From ZC4RG35 sp041747855 (GTDB lineage Bacteria > Actinomycetota > Acidimicrobiia > Spongiisociales > ZC4RG35): a stretch of 64,000 bases of DNA. The notes beneath the pieces are model-generated. The model searched no databases and was not told the DNA's origin. It saw only the letters and a list, made by a program, of their open reading frames with translations. The stretch is taken from contig JBGTEJ010000021.1 in NCBI GenBank assembly GCA_041747855.1, positions 15,348 to 79,347 of the forward strand. The letters run 5' to 3'. Positions 1-9,096 of this stretch are shown here, one piece after another (position 1 is the stretch's first letter; each line of letters begins with the position of its first letter). Both the position numbers and the translations under genes were made by a program.

Positions 1-2
1 AT

Positions 3-1910
3 CCGGTGGCGGTGAAGCCCTCCGACGGCAACCACGGACGGGGGGTGAGCCTGGGGATCGAGTCCCCTGCTGCGGTCCGAGAGGCTTTCGCCCTCGCCCG
101 GGCAGAAGCCAGGAACGGCGGCGTCATCGTGGAGAACTTCGTCACGGGGAAGGACTACCGGGTTCTGGTGATCGGGGGAACCATGGCAGCCCTCGCCGAA
201 CGGGTCCCCGCTCAAGTCGTCGGCGATGGCTCGCACACGGTCGAAGAGCTGGTGACGGAGACCAATCTGGATCCCCGACGGGGGATAGGTCACGAGAAGG
301 TGCTCACCCGGATCGAGCTCGACGAGCTCGCGGTGAAGTTGATTGCCGAACAGGGATATCAGCTCGACGGAGTGCCTCCGGAGGGCGAGGTGGTAAAGAT
401 TCGGCTGACGGCCAACCTATCTACCGGTGGCACCTCGATAGATCGCACCACCGAGGCACACCCGGAGAACGTGGAGATTGCCGAGGCGGCCGCCCGGGTG
501 GTCGGCCTGGATGTAGCTGGCGTGGATTTCGTGGCACCCGACATCACGCTTCCGGTACGGGAGACGGGTGGGGCCATCGTCGAGGTGAATGCTGGGCCCG
601 GTTTCCGGATGCACACCCATCCCACCGAAGGTGACCTTCAATACGTGGCGAAGCCGCTGGTCGACTTGCTCTTTCCGCCCGGGTCGCCGAGCCGCATCCC
701 CATAGTCGCGGTGACTGGGACCAATGGGAAGACCACAACCGTGCGCATGGTCTCCCACATCCTGAGAGGGACCGGCCGGAAAGTGGGGATGACCTCCACG
801 GACGGGATCATGGTCGACGAGCGTCTCATCATCAGGGGCGACGCCTCAGGCCCGCGGTCGGCCCGCATGGTGCTGCAGAACCCAGACGTGGACTTCGCGG
901 TCTTCGAGGTGGCCCGGGGTGGGTTGCTCCGGGAAGGCTTGGGTTACGAGCGTCACGATGTGGGGGTGGTCCTCAACGTCTCATCGGACCATCTCGGGAG
1001 ACATGGCATCGACACCCTGAAAGATCTCGCCAACTTGAAGCAGGTCGTAGTGGAGGCGGTGCCGAGGGGAGGCTATTCAGTGCTCAACGCCGACGACCCG
1101 CTGGTTGTGGAGATGAGAGGTGCCTCCTCCGGGGAGGTGATCTGGTTCTCAATGGACCCGGACAACGAGGTCGTCGCCTCCCACGTGCGCCGTGATGGCT
1201 GGGCCGTGGTGCTGGAGAACACCGACCAGGGCGAAGCCATCGTTATCAAGCAAGGGGCCCGGACCTTGCCGCTGTCCCAGGTTCGCCGTATCCCGGTCAC
1301 GTTTCGGGGGCGCGCTCGGATGATGGTTGCCAACACCTTGGCGGCGACCGCCGCCGCGCACGCCGCCGGGATCCACCTCCACGACATCCGGCAGGGTCTG
1401 CTCACCTTCACCCCGTCTTACGCCCTCGCCCCGGGTCGGCTCAACATGGTGGAGGTGGCTGGGGTGACCGTTGTCGTCGACTATGCCCACAATCCCGCCG
1501 GTCTGCGGTCGCTGGGTGAGTTCGTGGACAATCTGGCCAGCCCCAGCGCTCCCGGAGCCCTCGTGGTTCGGCGACGGATCGGGGTCATCGCAATCCCTGG
1601 TGACCGCCGGGACCAGGACATGATCGAGATGGGCGAGATCGCAGCAGATCACTTCGATCAGGTCATCGTCCGGGAGGACCTCGACCGGAGGGGTCGTGAC
1701 CCGGGCGAGACGGCGAGTGTGGTGATGTCGGGCGTTGAGGCCCGGATGAAAGCTGGGAAGGGTCGGGCCCGGGTCGTCGAGGTAGTCGAGGACGAGATCG
1801 AGGCGGTGCAGCGGGCGTTGAGCCGAGCCCACGAAGGTGACGTCGTCGTGCTCTGCGTCGACCGTCTCGATGAGGTCTGGGAGTTGCTCGAGCCACATAG
1901 TGAAGGCTGA
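3..1910 (+). CDS. cphA: Cyanophycin synthetase, 5'-truncated by window edge
   Basis: Catalyses ATP-dependent, non-ribosomal polymerisation of L-Asp and L-Arg into the storage polymer cyanophycin in the cytoplasm. The reading frame is already open at the window edge, so the true start lies outside. Numbering from the GTG at 6: the remainder of an ATP-grasp domain covers about 1-225 (KPSDGNHGRGV near the start, Mg-binding DFVAPD and VEVNAGPG at about 174-198), and a Mur-ligase domain covers about 230-634 with P-loop GTNGKTT at 238-244 and the DYAHNPAG motif. Full-length CphA is about 870-900 residues, so roughly 240-270 are missing, including the N-domain. It converges on a second Mur-ligase gene. 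The family call is firm; whether the cell really stores cyanophycin is not shown here. Confidence 0.92.
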   Translation, partial: PVAVKPSDGNHGRGVSLGIESPAAVREAFALARAEARNGGVIVENFVTGKDYRVLVIGGTMAALAERVPAQVVGDGSHTVEELVTETNLDPRRGIGHEKVLTRIELDELAVKLIAEQGYQLDGVPPEGEVVKIRLTANLSTGGTSIDRTTEAHPENVEIAEAAARVVGLDVAGVDFVAPDITLPVRETGGAIVEVNAGPGFRMHTHPTEGDLQYVAKPLVDLLFPPGSPSRIPIVAVTGTNGKTTTVRMVSHILRGTGRKVGMTSTDGIMVDERLIIRGDASGPRSARMVLQNPDVDFAVFEVARGGLLREGLGYERHDVGVVLNVSSDHLGRHGIDTLKDLANLKQVVVEAVPRGGYSVLNADDPLVVEMRGASSGEVIWFSMDPDNEVVASHVRRDGWAVVLENTDQGEAIVIKQGARTLPLSQVRRIPVTFRGRARMMVANTLAATAAAHAAGIHLHDIRQGLLTFTPSYALAPGRLNMVEVAGVTVVVDYAHNPAGLRSLGEFVDNLASPSAPGALVVRRRIGVIAIPGDRRDQDMIEMGEIAADHFDQVIVREDLDRRGRDPGETASVVMSGVEARMKAGKGRARVVEVVEDEIEAVQRALSRAHEGDVVVLCVDRLDEVWELLEPHSEG

Positions 1911-2013
1911 TCCACTGGGGTTGCCGTCGGTCGACACCCACGCCGGAGTACGCGAACGGTCCGGGCTGCACAGGTCGAATAGCAGACCATCGGGAGAGTG
2001 ATGGTTGGCTGGG

Positions 2014-3570
2014 TCAGCTCGTCAGTGTCCGCAGCCGTTCGTTGTCGACCGGGACTGCGTTCTGTCGAGCCAGCCAGGCGAAGATCTCCTCACGTTGGGC
2101 GTGGGCACAGACTGCCACCACGTCGCCCGGCGCCGCCTCGGCGTGGAAGGTCTCCAACCCGGTGAGCTCGTCGGGGAACACCGGAACGCCCCGGGACCCG
2201 CCCCGGGCCGCACCCCTCTGTAGGACCGCGTTCATGCTCTCGTTCGTTCGGCCCCTGAGGAACTCTTTCTTTTCGGTGATCCCGAGCCGATCGGCACCGC
2301 GGACACCGATCTCGGCGAAACGCTCCAGCAGGTCGTCGGTGCGGTCGCCGGCAGTTCCCACCAGCAGCCACACGAGGCGATTGCCTGCGGCCAAGGCTCG
2401 AAGAACGTCGACCAGCGCTTGCAGGCTCTGGGCGTTGTGGGCGTAGTCGACTACCACGATCCTGTCGTCAAGTTCCCAGATGTTCATCCGCCCCGGGTTC
2501 TGGCTGAGGTCGGGGTGGAAGGTGCGCAGCCCCTCAGCCACCACGGTGGGCGGGAGCCCCAGCCCGATGGCGGCTGCAGCAGCGGCCAGCGCGTTGGAGA
2601 TGTTGACCCTGGATAGCCCGGCCAGGGCGACCGGTACCTCGGCGATCTTCACGACCCGGGCGATCCCGCCGGCGGTGTTGACGATCACCCAACCGTCCTC
2701 GACGGTCGCCACCCATCCCCCGGAGTCGAGCACCTCGCGCAGCTCTGCAATGCCCGGGTCGGTGGAGAAGGCGAACACCCGCCCGGGCGACCGCCCTCGT
2801 CTGGCGAACACCCGGTCGTCTTCGGCGTTGACCACGGCCCAGCCGTCGGGACGCACGGCGGCGAGGATCGAAGTCTTCACCTCGGCCAACCGATCGAGAT
2901 CGGTGACGTGATACTCCCCGAGGTGGTCGGCTGACACGTTGGTCACCACGGCGACGTCGACCCGGGTGACACCCATGCCGCGGCGGAGGAGACCGCCCCG
3001 GGCGACCTCTAGGATGGCGAGTTGTGCCCCTTCGGCGGTGACGGCGGCGCGGGCTCCACCGGGCCCGGACCAGTCGCCCTCGTCGAGGGTCACGCCGTCG
3101 AGGTATATCCCGTCGGTGGTGCACCAGGACACCCTTCGCCCCGCAACCCGCCCGATATGAGCGAGCAGCCTGGTGACGGTGGTCTTCCCGTTTGTCCCGG
3201 TCACCGCCACGACCGGTATCGGGGGATCGATGGCCTCAGGACCGTCGCCTGGATCAACGTCCCGCACCGCGCGGGATGCCGTTTCGAGGTAGTTTTCCCA
3301 ATTCCGGGGATGTTCCCGAAGGAGCCGGGCCAGCTCATCCGCCAGCGCCTCGGCCCTTCCTCTCTGCTCCCATGTGAAGGCGAGCAAGACGATGTCGTCG
3401 CCCAACCGGGTGGTCCGTGCTGCCAGGTTGACCCCGGCACGCCTGGCAATCATCCCGAGGAGGCGCTCCGGGTGGGCGGAGTCCTCCAGCAGTCGGGCGT
3501 TGATGGTCAACTCCACCGCCGGCTCGGAAAAGTGGATGTTGGGGCCCTCGAGGACCCTTACCTCGATCAT
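2014..3570 (-). CDS. Mur-ligase family protein with CphA-like N-terminus
   Basis: 518 residues from the ATG at 3570 (a TTG at 3585 would add 5). The start (IEVRVLEGPNIHF) resembles the first strand of cyanophycin synthetases. After about 120 residues there is no ATP-grasp domain; the chain goes straight into a Mur-ligase ATPase domain with P-loop TGTNGKTTVTRLL at about 124-136 and a VVVDYAHNAQSL motif in the C-terminal half. Known family: Mur ligases join an amino acid to a carboxylate through an acyl phosphate. Inference: a partner or relative of CphA that does only the Mur-type ligation, given the convergent cphA gene 103 bp away. Its substrate is unknown, and it could also act on a peptidoglycan- or folate-like acceptor. 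Confidence 0.75.
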   Translation of the reverse strand: MIEVRVLEGPNIHFSEPAVELTINARLLEDSAHPERLLGMIARRAGVNLAARTTRLGDDIVLLAFTWEQRGRAEALADELARLLREHPRNWENYLETASRAVRDVDPGDGPEAIDPPIPVVAVTGTNGKTTVTRLLAHIGRVAGRRVSWCTTDGIYLDGVTLDEGDWSGPGGARAAVTAEGAQLAILEVARGGLLRRGMGVTRVDVAVVTNVSADHLGEYHVTDLDRLAEVKTSILAAVRPDGWAVVNAEDDRVFARRGRSPGRVFAFSTDPGIAELREVLDSGGWVATVEDGWVIVNTAGGIARVVKIAEVPVALAGLSRVNISNALAAAAAAIGLGLPPTVVAEGLRTFHPDLSQNPGRMNIWELDDRIVVVDYAHNAQSLQALVDVLRALAAGNRLVWLLVGTAGDRTDDLLERFAEIGVRGADRLGITEKKEFLRGRTNESMNAVLQRGAARGGSRGVPVFPDELTGLETFHAEAAPGDVVAVCAHAQREEIFAWLARQNAVPVDNERLRTLTS

Positions 3571-3585
3571 GCCCTGAGCAACCAA

Positions 3586-3919
3586 GATCGCCGCAGACTA
3601 TTGCCGGCGCAGCGCCATCAAAGTGATCTTTTCGTGAATAGCCCCTGATAGGCAGACAAATGAGGACAAGAGTGGACATTTCGGGCCGAAGAACCACTAG
3701 GTGTCCGATGGCCCCCCGTCGTGCCGAACTACGTTCGATAACGTCCAGGATGAGCCGCGTCGAATGTTTACGGCGTCTGAGCTGATTGACCTTCTGGCCC
3801 GACCAGCAGTAGATACACCGCCGAGGCGGTGCCTCCTCGGGTCGCGATCGATCGCGTGCGTTTGAGATGGAGAATCCTCAAAGCCTAGCGCTGTCGCGAT
3901 GTCGTGATATCATGGTGCC
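3586..3919. other. Intergenic region with two inverted repeats
   Basis: No convincing gene. It holds an inverted repeat CACCGCC-GA-GGCGGTG at 3816-3831 and a perfect 14-bp palindrome CGCGATCGATCGCG at 3843-3856, about 65 bp before the antitoxin ATG at 3920. Either could be an operator for the RHH protein, since such antitoxins usually bind palindromes at their own promoter; this is inference. A 34-codon ORF from the ATG at about 3762 has no recognisable product. Confidence 0.4.
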
Positions 3920-4129
3920 ATGAGTAAGCAGACAACAGTGCGCCTTCCCGAAGGCCTGGCAGATGAGGCCGAGGCGGTGGCTCGCGTCCAAGGTACGAGC
4001 CTCAACGCCCTGATCATCGAAGCGCTCAGCAACGAGATCCAGCGGGTTCGAGAGGATAGGGAATTCACCAGCCGAGCGAAGCGGCTACTCGAACGTGATC
4101 GGGAGTTGCTCGAACGTCTCGGCCGGTGA
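3920..4129 (+). CDS. Ribbon-helix-helix (CopG/Arc-like) antitoxin
   Basis: 69 residues. The N-terminal KQTTVRLPEGLADEAEAVA strand-helix and the following GTSLNALIIEALSNEI helix are the ribbon-helix-helix DNA-binding fold; the charged C-terminal tail (about 45-69) is typical of the toxin-wrapping part of antitoxins. The stop overlaps the GTG of the downstream Doc-like reading frame (GTGA), the usual antitoxin-toxin arrangement. Because that toxin frame is broken, this looks like an orphan antitoxin that may still repress its own promoter. Confidence 0.75.
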   Translation: MSKQTTVRLPEGLADEAEAVARVQGTSLNALIIEALSNEIQRVREDREFTSRAKRLLERDRELLERLGR

Positions 4130-4221
4130 TCCGGTACGTCACCCTGGCGGAGTACATGTGGTTGGCCGAGCAGGTCACCGGTGTCGACGCCGACGTGCTA
4201 GCCAAGGCTTCCAGGGTCTGA
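4126..4221 (+). pseudogene. Doc/Fic-type toxin remnant
   Basis: The frame from the GTG at 4126 reads 31 residues, beginning IRYVTLAEYMWLAEQVTGVD, which matches the start of death-on-curing toxins, and then hits TGA at 4219. Intact Doc proteins are about 125 residues and carry a HPFxDGN(K/R)R motif, which I cannot find downstream in any frame. Shifting frame at the stop gives LTASCIPS, faintly like the LADSALHAPS segment that normally follows, which suggests a frameshift or deletion. The toxin should be inactive; Doc normally phosphorylates EF-Tu. Confidence 0.65.
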
Positions 4222-4609
4222 CAGCTTCGTGCATACCTTCGTTCTACACGTCCTCACCGGATAGTGGCGAGTACGACCGGTCAGTGCTCGGCGAAGTGGG
4301 TCCGGGACGAGGGCAGAAGCGGCGGTACGAACAGTCCCAGGCCGATGCCTCCGTAGACCACCTAAAGCCCCGACAGCATCGGCACAGCCCTTGGCCGGTC
4401 CTCGAACTCCTCGGCCCCGCCGAAGTCGAGGACAACCCTCGGAACAACAGCATGCGTGCCCTCTGACCTCGAGCACGTGCCGCGGCTCTGGAATTGGGAC
4501 TTGGTGCTAGCTTGGACCGCAGGAGAGACTCGGAAACCATTGTTTCGTGTCTCCAGACATTCGGGCTCCGACCCGGAGGCAGTTCGGCCAACCAGCTAAG
4601 GAGAACAAG
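4222..4609. other. Degraded intergenic region after the Doc remnant
   Basis: 388 bases with no supportable intact gene. The minus strand between about 4260 and 4460 has protein-like stretches (for example VYGGIGLGLFVPPLLPSS) broken by stops, so it may be a decayed gene of unknown identity. The last 15 bases carry the Shine-Dalgarno AAGGAG of the next gene. Confidence 0.3.
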
Positions 4610-4861
4610 ATGAACAGGAACGTCGGGTTTGGAGGTTCGCTCTTCCTCATCGCAGTAGGCGCCATCCTGAGGTTCGGCGTATCGGTGGACACCGAAGGGT
4701 TCAACCTGCACACGATCGGGCTGATCCTGATGGGAGTCGGCGCGCTGGGCATCATCCTCACCCTGGTGGCGATGAACACCCCGGCGAAGGAACAGCGCAC
4801 CGAGTATGTCGCCAAGGATGTCGACGTCGAGACCCGGGACGACTACACCGACAGGCCCTAG
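4610..4861 (+). CDS. DUF6458-like small membrane protein
   Basis: 83 residues with ATG at 4610, chosen because TAAGGAGAACAAG precedes it. Two hydrophobic segments (about 8-25 and 34-55) flank a short polar loop; the tail is charged (KDVDVETRDD). The pattern FGGSLFLIAVGAIL followed by LHTIGLILMGVGALGIILTL matches the actinobacterial DUF6458 family, whose function is unknown. Probably an inner-membrane hairpin protein. It stands alone, convergent with the ferredoxin gene. Confidence 0.65.
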   Translation: MNRNVGFGGSLFLIAVGAILRFGVSVDTEGFNLHTIGLILMGVGALGIILTLVAMNTPAKEQRTEYVAKDVDVETRDDYTDRP

Positions 4862-4949
4862 CGCCGACCTGGTCGCCCACCAGGATCGGTGACGATCACC
4901 AGATCGGAGACGATCAGGCGAGGACGGACAAAATCACCGAGGGCTCCGG

Positions 4950-5183
4950 TCACAACCCCGGGTCGGTGCCACCGCCAGCCTCGAACACCGTCTCGAGGAC
5001 GATCGCCTGGGTGGGACATGCCGCCGCCACTTCGCGCAGGATGTCCTCATCGACGGTGCTGACATCGCGTAGTTCAGGCTTCTGGAAGTCGCCTTGACGC
5101 CATCCGAAGGCAGACGGGGCTAGAACGACGCAGGTTCCTGCACCGATGCACCGCCTCCGGTCGATGATCACCCTCACTGCCAT
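4950..5183 (-). CDS. Ferredoxin, single 3Fe-4S type
   Basis: 77 residues. C12-x5-C18 and C56-P form the three-cysteine pattern (CIGAGTC ... CPTQAI) of [3Fe-4S] ferredoxins that feed electrons to cytochromes P450 and other oxygenases in actinobacteria. The missing fourth cysteine argues against 4Fe-4S. Its ATG lies 10 bp inside the 3' end of the upstream cyclase-ATPase gene, so the two are translationally coupled. No P450 is visible in this window, so the redox partner is unknown. Confidence 0.88.
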   Translation of the reverse strand: MAVRVIIDRRRCIGAGTCVVLAPSAFGWRQGDFQKPELRDVSTVDEDILREVAAACPTQAIVLETVFEAGGGTDPGL

Positions 5184-8100
5184 GTGACCCCCGCCCTTAT
5201 CGCATACTGGATGGCCTCTTCAGGTGATGATGCTCCCAGCTTGGCCAACAACTCCTCCACCTCAGCCGCATAAGTGTCTCCCTCGGCAACTGATCCCCCG
5301 GCAATGGCCCGGATCAGCTCGATGTCGGTTTCGCCCAGTGCGGCGGCTTCCGCCGGTTGGACTTCCGGAGTGGGCTCGAACCCGACGATGTCGGCCATCT
5401 CACGATGGGTCGGCAAGGCGAACCACTTCGCCTTGATGGCGGGGTCGCCGATGACCATGTCGACGAACCCGAATCCACCGAGGATCTCCCCGATGAGGGC
5501 GGGGGCCTCCGGTTCACCGCCGAGGATGAGGATCCTTGCAGCTGCCCAGAGGGCATGGAGGTATTGGGTGAGGAAGGTCTCCCCGTCGAGGTCCAGTGCG
5601 GCGCGAGCTTCGTCGGCCGCAATCACGGTGTCGCCTTCGGCGGCGGCGAGAGCGAGAGCGGCGTGGGCGTCGGCAGCCCAGGGAAGCCGGGCACCGAGGG
5701 GCCGCACCGCCTCCAAGGTCTCGTTGGCCGCATTCTTCGCCTTTCTGAAAGCCTCCATGTCGCCAGTGGCCACACCTATCCGGGCAGCCTCGAATGCGAG
5801 AGTGGATGTTGCCTCACAACGAGCACCGGGATTCTTCTGTCCTGCTAGTTCGGCTGCCCTCTCGAAGTGGCCGACCATTCCGGTGAGATCGTCTCGGGCG
5901 GCTGCGAGGGATCCCCGCCACATCTCAAGCCGGCGAGCCATCGAAGTGCTGGCCACCGTCATCGCTGCGGTGGCGGCGGCGCCTAACCAGGTATCACACT
6001 GGGCATGATCGCCGATGCTCAGGTGGGTCATCGCGATCCCTCCCGCGGCAAGAGCCTCCAGCCAGCGGTCGCCGAGGGCACGAGCCGCATCGAAGGCCTC
6101 CCGACCCCGTTCCAGCGCAAGAGCCGGTTGAAGATTGAAGCGGGCGAAGCTGTGGATGCTGTAAAGCATCAGAGCGTCGTCGACCGCTCGTTGACTCTCG
6201 GTGACCTCACCCTTCCGGCTGTGGTGGAGGGCCCTGATGTGCTCCATCCGGCCGGCCATACCCGTCGCAGTCGGATCGGCGACATGGGCGTAAGCCATCG
6301 AGATCAAAGCGGACATCGACCCTCTCTTGTCGCCGACCTCCTCGTAGATCCGGAAGGCCTCCTCGGCCATCTCCTTGGCTTTGGAGAAGAGCTCTGGGCC
6401 CTGCATGAGCACCTCGATCCTGGAGGAGCCGGCCTCGAGCACAGCAAGGGCTTGTTGGCTGACGCGTCCCCCCTCGATCACCGCCAGTTCACGAAGGGCG
6501 TCGGCCTCCCCGTGTCGGTCACCAAGGTCTCTGGCGATTTCCAAGGCCCGCCTGTAGGCCGTTTCGGCACCGTCGAGGCGGGCGTCGTCGAGCGGCCAGT
6601 ATGCCTCCCCGATCGGCGCCCTCGACTTCGCCTGGCCGAGTTCGAGGCATGCCGCCAGCTCCAGTGCCCGGTCCCCCGACGACTCCGCCCCCTCACAGAC
6701 GGCGGTCGCCAGGTCGGCGGCCATATCGAAGTCCTGGTTGGTCCGGGCGGCAGACGCCCTCCGCAGCTTCACCTCGGCGTCGAGCCCAGGGACTGCGGCC
6801 GCGGTGGTGAGTGCGGCCATCTCGGCGAGGTTTGCCATGCGATCCATGCCCCGTTCGAGCACGGCTAGGGCGTCGTCCTTGACCCGAAGCATCTCGATTC
6901 GGTCCCCGGGGTCGGAAGCTACGGGGAGGGTGGCGTCGATGATCCTGACACTCTCCTCAGGCGCCGACACATTCATGGCTGCACGTGCGGCCTGGATGGC
7001 GCTCGACACGGCCAATGCCTGGTCACCCGACTTCATGGCGTGATAGGCGAGCATCGAAAGGTTCTCGGTGCCGCCGTCCTCGGCCAGGATCCGGGCTATC
7101 GCCCCATGGATGGCTCGTTGCCGCTGGCGGGATACCGACTCGACCAGGGACGCCCTGATCTGGTCGTGGGAGAAGGAATAGTCGTATCGGGAGCCCGCCG
7201 GCTCCTCGATCAGGAGACCGAGATCAATGGCGTTCTGGAGATGCTCCCCGAGCTGCCAGTCGGGAGTTGGTGCGGTTCCGTCCAGGATGGCGAAGACACG
7301 GCCCACATCCCCGAGTCGGAGTCTCCGCCCGAGGAGGCCGGCGTCGGCGAGCAACCCCCGACACTCCGGGGCCATCTGCGCCAGCCGGCGCTCGATCAGC
7401 GACTGGATCGAGGAGGGCACGGTGGGCCCGCTCAGCTTGGTCATGGTCCAGGTGCCGTCGATCAGCTGCAGCGCCTCCCCCTCCCGGTAGGCGCGGGCTA
7501 GCTCCTCGATGAAGAAGGGGACGCCCTCCGAGCGGGCGTGGAGGCTGCCGAGGGTGCCGTCGTCGACAGGGGCGCCGAGTAGGCCTTCCAGAAGAGCGCC
7601 CGTCTGGAGACGGCTCAACCGTTGCAATCGGAGGAGACTTGTCACCCGCATCCGGTCGAGGTCGGCGATGAGCCTCCCCGCCCCACCCGAGGCCGAGTCG
7701 GAGTAGGGGCGGATACAGATGAGGAGGAAGACGGGGCCTGAGGCCAGGGTTCGGACCAGGTACCGGATCAGCTGGATGCTGTCCTCGTCGGCCCACTGCA
7801 GGTCGTCGAAGAGAAGGGCGACAGGGCGTTCCCGGGTCAATGCGACGAATGCCGAGGCCACCTCGTCGAAGGTGCGAAGCATCTGCTCTTGTGGAGTCAG
7901 GCCATCGGACCTGGCACTCCCTCCGGAGATGGCCTCCCGGGCACGGTCGAGTTGCTCGAGGGCCCTCGCCTCCCGAGCGATCGCCGCCATTCGGGGCGAC
8001 GACAACAGCGACCGGAACAGGAGGAACGGTCCTCGCAGCTCCTCGTCGGCAGTCGCGTCGAGGACCCAGAACGGGGGTTCCGCTTCGGTTGCCATCTGGG

Positions 8101-8854
8101 TGGTGGCCTCGAGAATCCTCGTCTTTCCGATCCCGGCTTCACCTTCGACCACCACCGCCTGGAGGCCGGCGGTGGGAGCAGCACGGAGCCGCTCTCCAAT
8201 GGTTGCCTGTTCGGCGGTCCTCCCGACCATTGGACCGACCGCCCGCGGGGCGGCAGCGTCAAAGACCGAATCCGAGGCGGCGCGGACCTCCCTCGACGCC
8301 CGGGGCCCCCTCTCTTCGCCATCTCTCCACAGGACCTCGGAGAGCCGCCACCGGTCGGGGAATCCCTTGAGCAAGAAGAGCCCCCGGTCGACGACCCGGG
8401 TCTCGGCCAGGCTTCCCGCAAGGTCGGCCACCAGTTGGGAGACCAGGATCTGGCCTCCCTGCGCCTTGGCGGCGATCCGGGAGGCGGCATGGACCGCGGT
8501 CCCGTGGGCGTCACCGATGCTGTGGGTCACATCGCCACTGTTGATCCCGATGCGGACTGAGATGGGTAGGTCGGGATTGGCCTGGTTGTGGGTGGCGATC
8601 GCCCGCTGGATCGACACCGCCGCCTCGATGGCCTGGTTGGCCGAGGTGAAGAGTGCCATGAACCCGTCACCGAGTGACTTCGCCTCCACACCACCGCTGA
8701 TGAGCAGGCGGGAGCGTATGAGCTCGTCATGGGCGCCGATCACCTCGTTCGCCCGAGTGTCCCCGTATTTGACACGAAGGTCGGTTGAGCCTTCGAGGTC
8801 GGTGAACAGGATCGTGTATGTCCCCTGAGTGGTCGGAGCTCCGGACAAGTTCAA
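5174..8854 (-). CDS. Class III nucleotidyl cyclase fused to AAA-type ATPase and TPR region
   Basis: 1226 residues from a TTG start at 8854. The N-terminal class III cyclase domain (about 10-180) has both metal-binding aspartates, D19 in FTDLEGST and D63 in LGDGF, and the transition-state arginine R126; the usual Asn of VNxAxR is replaced by His122. Then come a regulatory ATPase domain with Walker A GEAGIGKT (238-245) and Walker B LLFDDLQWAD (about 340-350), and a long alpha-helical, TPR-like C-terminal half. Such proteins are predicted cytoplasmic sensors that make cAMP, but the His substitution leaves activity open. A co-transcribed ferredoxin overlaps its 3' end, which is unusual company. 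Confidence 0.85.
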   Translation of the reverse strand: MNLSGAPTTQGTYTILFTDLEGSTDLRVKYGDTRANEVIGAHDELIRSRLLISGGVEAKSLGDGFMALFTSANQAIEAAVSIQRAIATHNQANPDLPISVRIGINSGDVTHSIGDAHGTAVHAASRIAAKAQGGQILVSQLVADLAGSLAETRVVDRGLFLLKGFPDRWRLSEVLWRDGEERGPRASREVRAASDSVFDAAAPRAVGPMVGRTAEQATIGERLRAAPTAGLQAVVVEGEAGIGKTRILEATTQMATEAEPPFWVLDATADEELRGPFLLFRSLLSSPRMAAIAREARALEQLDRAREAISGGSARSDGLTPQEQMLRTFDEVASAFVALTRERPVALLFDDLQWADEDSIQLIRYLVRTLASGPVFLLICIRPYSDSASGGAGRLIADLDRMRVTSLLRLQRLSRLQTGALLEGLLGAPVDDGTLGSLHARSEGVPFFIEELARAYREGEALQLIDGTWTMTKLSGPTVPSSIQSLIERRLAQMAPECRGLLADAGLLGRRLRLGDVGRVFAILDGTAPTPDWQLGEHLQNAIDLGLLIEEPAGSRYDYSFSHDQIRASLVESVSRQRQRAIHGAIARILAEDGGTENLSMLAYHAMKSGDQALAVSSAIQAARAAMNVSAPEESVRIIDATLPVASDPGDRIEMLRVKDDALAVLERGMDRMANLAEMAALTTAAAVPGLDAEVKLRRASAARTNQDFDMAADLATAVCEGAESSGDRALELAACLELGQAKSRAPIGEAYWPLDDARLDGAETAYRRALEIARDLGDRHGEADALRELAVIEGGRVSQQALAVLEAGSSRIEVLMQGPELFSKAKEMAEEAFRIYEEVGDKRGSMSALISMAYAHVADPTATGMAGRMEHIRALHHSRKGEVTESQRAVDDALMLYSIHSFARFNLQPALALERGREAFDAARALGDRWLEALAAGGIAMTHLSIGDHAQCDTWLGAAATAAMTVASTSMARRLEMWRGSLAAARDDLTGMVGHFERAAELAGQKNPGARCEATSTLAFEAARIGVATGDMEAFRKAKNAANETLEAVRPLGARLPWAADAHAALALAAAEGDTVIAADEARAALDLDGETFLTQYLHALWAAARILILGGEPEAPALIGEILGGFGFVDMVIGDPAIKAKWFALPTHREMADIVGFEPTPEVQPAEAAALGETDIELIRAIAGGSVAEGDTYAAEVEELLAKLGASSPEEAIQYAIRAGVTWQ

Positions 8855-9096
8855 CCCCGCCTGGGAGTGCCGGTGTCGCTGACGGGTGCCGCCATTTCGA
8901 CGCAGGCTCTACGACCGAGATTCATACCTTCACTTTGGCACACTCACCGATCCTCACCGACAAAAACGCGCTGGACACCTGCGAGTTCAATCTATTTGCG
9001 AGGACCGGCAAGTTCCACTCGCCACTGGCACGCGCCACTTCCGAGAACTCCAACTGCTCGGTCTTCTCAGTGAGCCGTAATGGTGTGGTGGGATCG

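Noticed and set aside
4548..4580. GTTT-N17-GGGCTC before the DUF6458-like gene
   Set aside because: The -10 element lacks the TA that all accepted sites have.
7719..8828. 369-codon plus-strand open frame antisense to the cyclase-ATPase
   Set aside because: Ser/Arg-rich, no domain; it is the usual GC-rich antisense shadow of a well-supported gene.
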